Below, piece after piece: positions 60,801 through 64,000 of a stretch of 64,000 nt of DNA. Every line of letters begins with the position of its first letter. Within the stretch, counting starts at the first letter, position 1. The translations under genes were made by a program, and so were the position numbers. The DNA comes from Microbacterium foliorum. GTDB taxonomy: Bacteria; Actinomycetota; Actinomycetes; Actinomycetales; Microbacteriaceae. The DNA is taken from the NCBI RefSeq assembly GCF_003367705.1, contig NZ_CP031425.1:124001-188000 (forward strand), written 5' to 3'. Below the pieces are notes generated by a model that was given only the letters and a program-made list of their open reading frames with translations, made no database searches and was not told the DNA's origin.

Positions 60801-60922
60801 GCAAGTAGGGTCGTGAGTGTCTTGCGGGCTGCGGCTAGGTTGAACCCGCCGAGCGCGGCCCTTTTGCTTGCCTCCGAGGCCAGCGCTTCAATTCGGCTCG
60901 CACCGAGAACCAGGTTGCTCAC
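57833..60922 (-). CDS. HD domain - Hsp90-like (GHKL) ATPase protein, probably acquired
   Basis: 1029 residues. N-terminal HD-type metal phosphohydrolase domain: His55-Asp56..His59, HD in VYVHDLGML (94-95), later VRVHHAER, ARSHHLDD and TADLVH. From about residue 375 a GHKL ATPase as in Hsp90: N-box IRELVQNSIDAV (E388, N392), G1 box RDRGTGM (D429), KVGSSSY lid, G2 box SRFGIGV, and GDRGTEIEL. The rest is unassigned. GTG start after TTGGAGA. The gene is much more A/T-rich and uses codons rare in its neighbours. Stand-alone HD-Hsp90 proteins occur near defence genes; antiviral or stress function is inference. Confidence 0.8.
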   Translation of the reverse strand: MSNLVLGASRIEALASEASKRAALGGFNLAAARKTLTTLLANIGRTAEFSTYTQHDISHIDALLESIDWIIPTETWAELTVADALVITLAVYVHDLGMLVTKDEYRRRSESTFPIFRDGILGDESSRGVDFRHRLNALDETDQEHFIYEEFVRVHHAERIESWITGKNHERFGIATEAVALVNDVFSTLDGVVKNDIALVARSHHLDDLDDIKKYKISRAYGNERSDEANLQYAAIILRTADLVHVTRDRTPTVQFRLASPTDPLGQREWRKQAAVRAVRPRYADTAGPARIEIHASFDEPDGYFSLMEYLDYCDEQLKLSGRWVSAAHAHDPRSSHYMFPWQLIEREQIETIGFNRNQFKFTFDQQKVLDLLTGHTLYNDASVAIRELVQNSIDAVRLQRSVDGTSDQSVPDVMIEYEPDTRILRVRDRGTGMTEQVLKEHFLKVGSSSYQSEAFKELHPQFASISRFGIGVLSAFMIADEVKVATLSGDEVAGRELVLKSVHGRYLMRDLDDRSDVAKRIGDRGTEIELSLRPSSLFDGSIIDLLRRWIILPRCAVECSVAGEVPVAIGWDSPKQALEGLLELTVGTSQDWRVTEKTVGGAVAAVAETWSNVYKEWELLRIGDADMRLSRTASTSGDGTEASIPLAGVCVQGIRVTSDLPGWSNSPAILVDVSGLSAPTTNVARTDLEAGQGLDTLIESIYSVVLLSIEDQIPEITRRASMRLALKEAQFLFAYSVASDRGSALTKPLIMNRVLAKFAVHPVEVDSVLERRTSSALGETGFSVLIGPAADDAARFMDWLPRPKGMMAILQEGGLLTETDAAQLPLLGGRESLFAYKELLWNEFEVRSVKSLEHGRSLLVSFGTAKDRWIRENYDHAFVSAANALLHVVDRSRLGRRESFENVYCVDETVTFEEIPDDAEALFIGRYRMFGPTSRFSKARLKLQEELPLPRAKGEAALYMIAQGVQPSRSDFSSLDDQDYFERLISWLSDEDQRSIECRDELVELAADAQSVSVWSTNTAWQRRGDES

Positions 60923-61047
60923 ACATTCTCCAAGGATTAGTCAATTCACGTGAGTGAATCCTACCGGAAAGTGTCATTTGCTGGCGATTCGCAGTCTCAA
61001 CCGCAGGTGCCGCCTTCTTGGGCGTCAGGTACGAAACACACCCGAAC

Positions 61048-61254
61048 TCAGACGATCAGCAGGCTCAGCACGGTCGCGCCGCCACCGCCGAGGATGAGCG
61101 CGACGATCACCGTCCATGCGACGACGCGGATGCGGCGATTCCGACGCTCGCCCAGATCGCCGTAGTCCTCGCTCAGCTCGGCAGGGCCGCTCGCATCGGG
61201 CCGCGCCCGGTCGGGGCGACCTGACGGGTCGGGCCGCCGGCTGAGCTCGCTCAT
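61048..61254 (-). CDS. small single-pass membrane protein
   Basis: 68 residues: a charged cytoplasmic part ([20 protein letters not shown]) and one C-terminal helix [20 protein letters not shown]. Its ATG overlaps the purL stop (ATGA), so it is translated from the purL message. Function unknown; the overlap position looks conserved-type rather than accidental. The high GC matches purL, so the island to its left ends before this gene. Confidence 0.7.
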   Translation of the reverse strand: MSELSRRPDPSGRPDRARPDASGPAELSEDYGDLGERRNRRIRVVAWTVIVALILGGGGATVLSLLIV

Positions 61255-63584
61255 GCGCCGACCGGCTCGGCGACCGTCGGGCCGAAGGCGGCGGGAAGGG
61301 TGGCCTGCGAGCGCTCGCGGATCTCGGCGACGGGAACGGTGAAGACACCCTGCACCTCGAGCTTCGCGCCCTCGGTGTCGGTCACGCCGATGCGCATGAC
61401 CGGGTATCCCCGGCCCTCGCACAGTCCGCGGAACTTGACGTCGTCTTCACGCGGCACGGTCACGATGACGCGGCCGGTCGACTCCGAGAACAGAGCGGAT
61501 GCGGCATCCACACCACAGCTCTCGAGGATCTCGTTCAGCCACACGCGGGCTCCGACACCGAAGCGAGAGACGCCCTCGGCCAGTGCCTGCGCGAGGCCGC
61601 CCTCCGACAGGTCGTGCGCCGACGAGATCAGCCACTCGTCGCGAGCTGCCGCGAGCAGGCCGGCGAGGCGCTTCTCGCCCGCGAGGTCGACCTTGGGCGG
61701 CAGTCCGCCGAGGTGCTGGTGCACGGTCTCGGCCCACGCCGACCCCGACAGCTCGGTCGACGTGGTGCCGAGCAGGTAGATGTTCTGGCCTTCGTCCTGC
61801 CATCCCGAGGGGATGCGGCGCGAGACGTCGTCGATGATGCCGAGCACGCCGACCAGCGGGGTGGGGTGGATCGGCACGTCGCCGGTCTGGTTGTAGAACG
61901 AGACGTTGCCGCCGGTGACCGGCGTGCCGAGCTCGTAGCATCCGTCGGCCAGGCCGTCGACCGTCTGCCCGAACTGCCACATGACCTCGGGGTTCTCGGG
62001 GGATCCGAAGTTCAGGCAGTCGGTGATCGCGGTGGGCACGGCGCCGGTCACGGCGACGTTGCGGTATGCCTCGGCGAGGGCTAGCTGCGCGCCCGCGTAC
62101 GGGTCGAGCTGCGAGTAGCGGCCGTTCGCGTCGGTCGAGATCGCGAAGCCCAGGCCCGACTCCTCGTCGACGCGGATCATGCCGGCGTCGTCGGGGAACG
62201 CGAGGGCCGTGTTGCCGAGCACGTAGTAGTCGTACTGGTTGGTGATCCAGCGGGTGTCGGCGAGGTTCGGCGAGGCGACGAGGTTCAGGAACTGCTCGCG
62301 CAGCACCTCGGGGTCGTTCGAACGGGGGAGGTTCTCGGCGGCATCCGCCTGCAGGGCGTCGATCCACGTCGGGTACGCGACCGGGCGGTCGTAGACGGGG
62401 CCGTCGACCGCGACGGTCGACGGGTCGACATCGACGATCCGCTCGCCCTGCCAGTCGATGATGAGGCGGCCGTCGCCGGTGACCTCGCCGAGCACGGAGG
62501 TCTCGACCTCCCACTTGTTCACCACGGCGAGGAACGCGTCGAGCTTCTCAGGCGAGACGATCGCCATCATGCGCTCCTGCGACTCCGACATCAGGATCTC
62601 TTCGGCCGTCAGCGACGGATCGCGCAGCAGCACGTTGTCGAGCGAGACCTTCATGCCGCTGTTGCCGTTGGCCGCAAGCTCGCTGGTGGCGCACGAGATG
62701 CCGGCGGCACCGAGGTCTTGGATGGCCTCGACGAGCTCGTCGCGGTACAGCTCGAGGCAGCACTCGATGAGCACCTTCTCGGCGAACGGGTCGCCGACCT
62801 GCACGGCCGGACGCTTGGTGGGGCCGCCGTCGGCGAAAGTGTCGGAGGCCAGGATGCTGGCGCCGCCGATGCCGTCGCCACCCGTACGGGCGCCGAACAG
62901 CACGACCTTGTTGCCGACGCCGGTGGCGTTCGCGAGCTTGAGGTCTTCGTGGCGGAGCACGCCGACCGCGAGCGCGTTGACGAGCGGGTTGGCCTGGTAG
63001 ACGGAGTCGAAGACCGTCTCGCCGCCGATGTTCGGCAGACCCAGGCAGTTGCCGTAGAAGCTGATGCCGCTGGTGACGCCGTGCACGACGCGGGCGGTGT
63101 CGGGGTGGTCGATCGCGCCGAAGCGCAGGGCGTCCATGACCGCGACCGGACGGGCACCCATCGAGATGATGTCGCGGACGATGCCGCCGACGCCGGTCGC
63201 CGCGCCCTGGAACGGCTCGATGAAGGAGGGGTGGTTGTGCGACTCGGCCTTGAAGGTGACGGCCCAGCCCTCGCCGACGTCGATGACGCCCGCGTTCTGT
63301 CCCATGCCCACCATGAGGCGTTCCTTCATCTCGTCGGAGACCTTCTGGCCGAAGCGGCGCAGGTAGTTCTTCGACGACTTGTAGGAGCAGTGCTCCGACC
63401 ACATGACCGAGTACATGGCCAGCTCGCCGGAGGTGGGACGACGGCCGAGGATCTCGCGGATCCTCGCGTACTCGTCGTCTTTGAGGCCCAGCGCTGCGTA
63501 GGGCTGCTCCTTCTCGGGAGTAGCGGTCGCGTTCTCGACGGAGTCGGGGACGTGCTTGTGGGCAGGTGCAGGGGCGGTGGTCAC
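61251..63584 (-). CDS. purL: phosphoribosylformylglycinamidine synthase, PurL subunit
   Basis: 777 residues, the small-PurL type that works with PurQ and PurS (not in this window). ATP-dependent conversion of FGAR plus glutamine-derived ammonia to FGAM in purine synthesis. Seen: active-site His in [14 protein letters not shown]-binding [64 protein letters not shown], and [13 protein letters not shown] at 63584 is 6 nt after AGGAG; a GTG two codons earlier also fits the frame. Confidence 0.95.
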   Translation of the reverse strand: MTTAPAPAHKHVPDSVENATATPEKEQPYAALGLKDDEYARIREILGRRPTSGELAMYSVMWSEHCSYKSSKNYLRRFGQKVSDEMKERLMVGMGQNAGVIDVGEGWAVTFKAESHNHPSFIEPFQGAATGVGGIVRDIISMGARPVAVMDALRFGAIDHPDTARVVHGVTSGISFYGNCLGLPNIGGETVFDSVYQANPLVNALAVGVLRHEDLKLANATGVGNKVVLFGARTGGDGIGGASILASDTFADGGPTKRPAVQVGDPFAEKVLIECCLELYRDELVEAIQDLGAAGISCATSELAANGNSGMKVSLDNVLLRDPSLTAEEILMSESQERMMAIVSPEKLDAFLAVVNKWEVETSVLGEVTGDGRLIIDWQGERIVDVDPSTVAVDGPVYDRPVAYPTWIDALQADAAENLPRSNDPEVLREQFLNLVASPNLADTRWITNQYDYYVLGNTALAFPDDAGMIRVDEESGLGFAISTDANGRYSQLDPYAGAQLALAEAYRNVAVTGAVPTAITDCLNFGSPENPEVMWQFGQTVDGLADGCYELGTPVTGGNVSFYNQTGDVPIHPTPLVGVLGIIDDVSRRIPSGWQDEGQNIYLLGTTSTELSGSAWAETVHQHLGGLPPKVDLAGEKRLAGLLAAARDEWLISSAHDLSEGGLAQALAEGVSRFGVGARVWLNEILESCGVDAASALFSESTGRVIVTVPREDDVKFRGLCEGRGYPVMRIGVTDTEGAKLEVQGVFTVPVAEIRERSQATLPAAFGPTVAEPVGA

Positions 63585-63718
63585 GCGCACTCCTAGATGA
63601 GGGGCCGGCGGGGCATGGCCAGTCTACCGGGGGATGCCGACACCGACGGTCGGCGGGGATGCGGCGGCGAAGCGGGCCGTGAGCGTGCGGGCGGCGTCCG
63701 CGGGCTGAGCCGGATGCC

Positions 63719-63804
63719 GTTCACGATTCAGCATGTAATGCGGCGGAACGGCTCGAGACTGGGGTGTCGAGGGGGATCGAGCACATCCTTGCTGAATTGT
63801 GAAC
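63719..63804. repeat. GTTCAC element, 86 bp
   Basis: Left end GTTCACGATTCAGCAT (63719-63734), right end TTGCTGAATTGTGAAC (63789-63804); inner hairpin CTCGA (63752-63756) / TCGAG (63767-63771). It lies between purL and the next gene, upstream of purL and downstream of the other. Confidence 0.78.
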
Positions 63805-63816
63805 GCGTGACCCGGG

Positions 63817-64000
63817 TCAGTTCTTGCCGGAGTCGCCGTTCGACTTGTCGGCCTTGTCCGGTTTGCCGCCCTTATCGCCCTTGACGCCCTTGTCGCCCTT
63901 GTCGGTCTTGTCGTTCTTGCCGGAGTTGCCGGAGTTTCCGGGGTTGCCTTCGTTCCCGGGGTTTCCCGAGTCGGCGGGCGTTCCCGCGTCGGTGACCGTC
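63817..64000 (-). CDS. C-terminus of a protein with collagen-like tail (partial)
   Basis: The last 60 codons of a gene entering from the right. The end is low-complexity: GNPGNEGNPGN, then KGDKGVKGDKGGK and DKADKSNGDSGKN. Such Gly/Asn/Lys/Asp tails close several actinobacterial secreted or cell-wall proteins, but the domain that would identify the protein is outside the window. Confidence 0.7.
   Translation of the reverse strand, partial: TVTDAGTPADSGNPGNEGNPGNSGNSGKNDKTDKGDKGVKGDKGGKPDKADKSNGDSGKN

Overview
The window is chromosomal DNA of a high-GC actinobacterium, most likely Microbacterium or another Microbacteriaceae. Third codon positions are almost all G/C, GGATGC/GCATCC words are very frequent, and the gene families (SCO4848-like membrane protein, FUSC, PadR/DUF1048/Drr sets, ROK/SIS sugar operons) are typical of that group. 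Assignment to genus is inference. I see no rRNA, tRNA, CRISPR array, transposase or phage genes.

Layout. 1-3.9 kb: DUF427 gene and a complete OpuC-type osmoprotectant ABC operon (ATPase, two permeases, lipoprotein). 4-7.5 kb: AI-2E-family permease, chorismate mutase, ROK regulator with a perfect upstream palindrome, small membrane protein. 7.7-15.7 kb: an amino-sugar/hexose module, with a divergent MalG-MalF-lipoprotein ABC importer and a SIS isomerase / ROK kinase / PfkB kinase / class II aldolase / DeoR operon, together resembling the tagatose-6-phosphate (Aga) route. 15.7-21.8 kb: a hypothetical gene, then a four-gene leftward cluster of ECF-type sigma factor, small beta-rich protein, cytoplasmic subtilisin and TPR-CHAT protease. 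This is the best candidate here for a poorly described regulated proteolysis system.

22-31.8 kb: small regulators and transporters (GyrI-like protein, MFS pump with ArsR-type repressor, FUSC protein, GntR-ABC operon, TetR-ABC operon). 31.8-40.9 kb: RsmC-like methyltransferase, a second osmoprotectant system (ProVWX), lipase maturation factor-like protein, PadR/DUF1048/DrrAB operon. 41-46.2 kb: SGNH hydrolase, CorA, SDR, and a membrane-anchored protein fused to a spermidine-synthase-like domain. 46.5-50.3 kb: GH3 glycosidase divergent from an MFS sugar transporter. 50.4-57.6 kb: regulators, a beta-lactamase-fold hydrolase, a TraR/DksA zinc finger protein, and an MMPL exporter with a TetR regulator. 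57.6-61 kb: a clearly more A/T-rich island with a single 1029-residue HD-Hsp90-type ATPase gene, probably acquired and possibly a defence gene. 61-64 kb: purL with a small membrane protein, and the end of a gene with a collagen-like tail.

Non-coding DNA is unusually repeat-rich. I find three dispersed palindromic families: (i) four ~85-107-bp elements bounded by GTTCACAAYTCAGCA inverted repeats, one of them inside the methyltransferase frame; (ii) three hairpins built on TGCAGGA...GGCACG; (iii) 12 copies of a GCGGGGTCAYTTYNGCA box in 400 bp plus an outlying hairpin pair. There are also local duplications of gene 3' ends (MMPL gene, small membrane gene) and in-frame short tandem repeats in several proteins. 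Many genes start 6-7 nt after a TANNNT box, which suggests leaderless transcripts are common.
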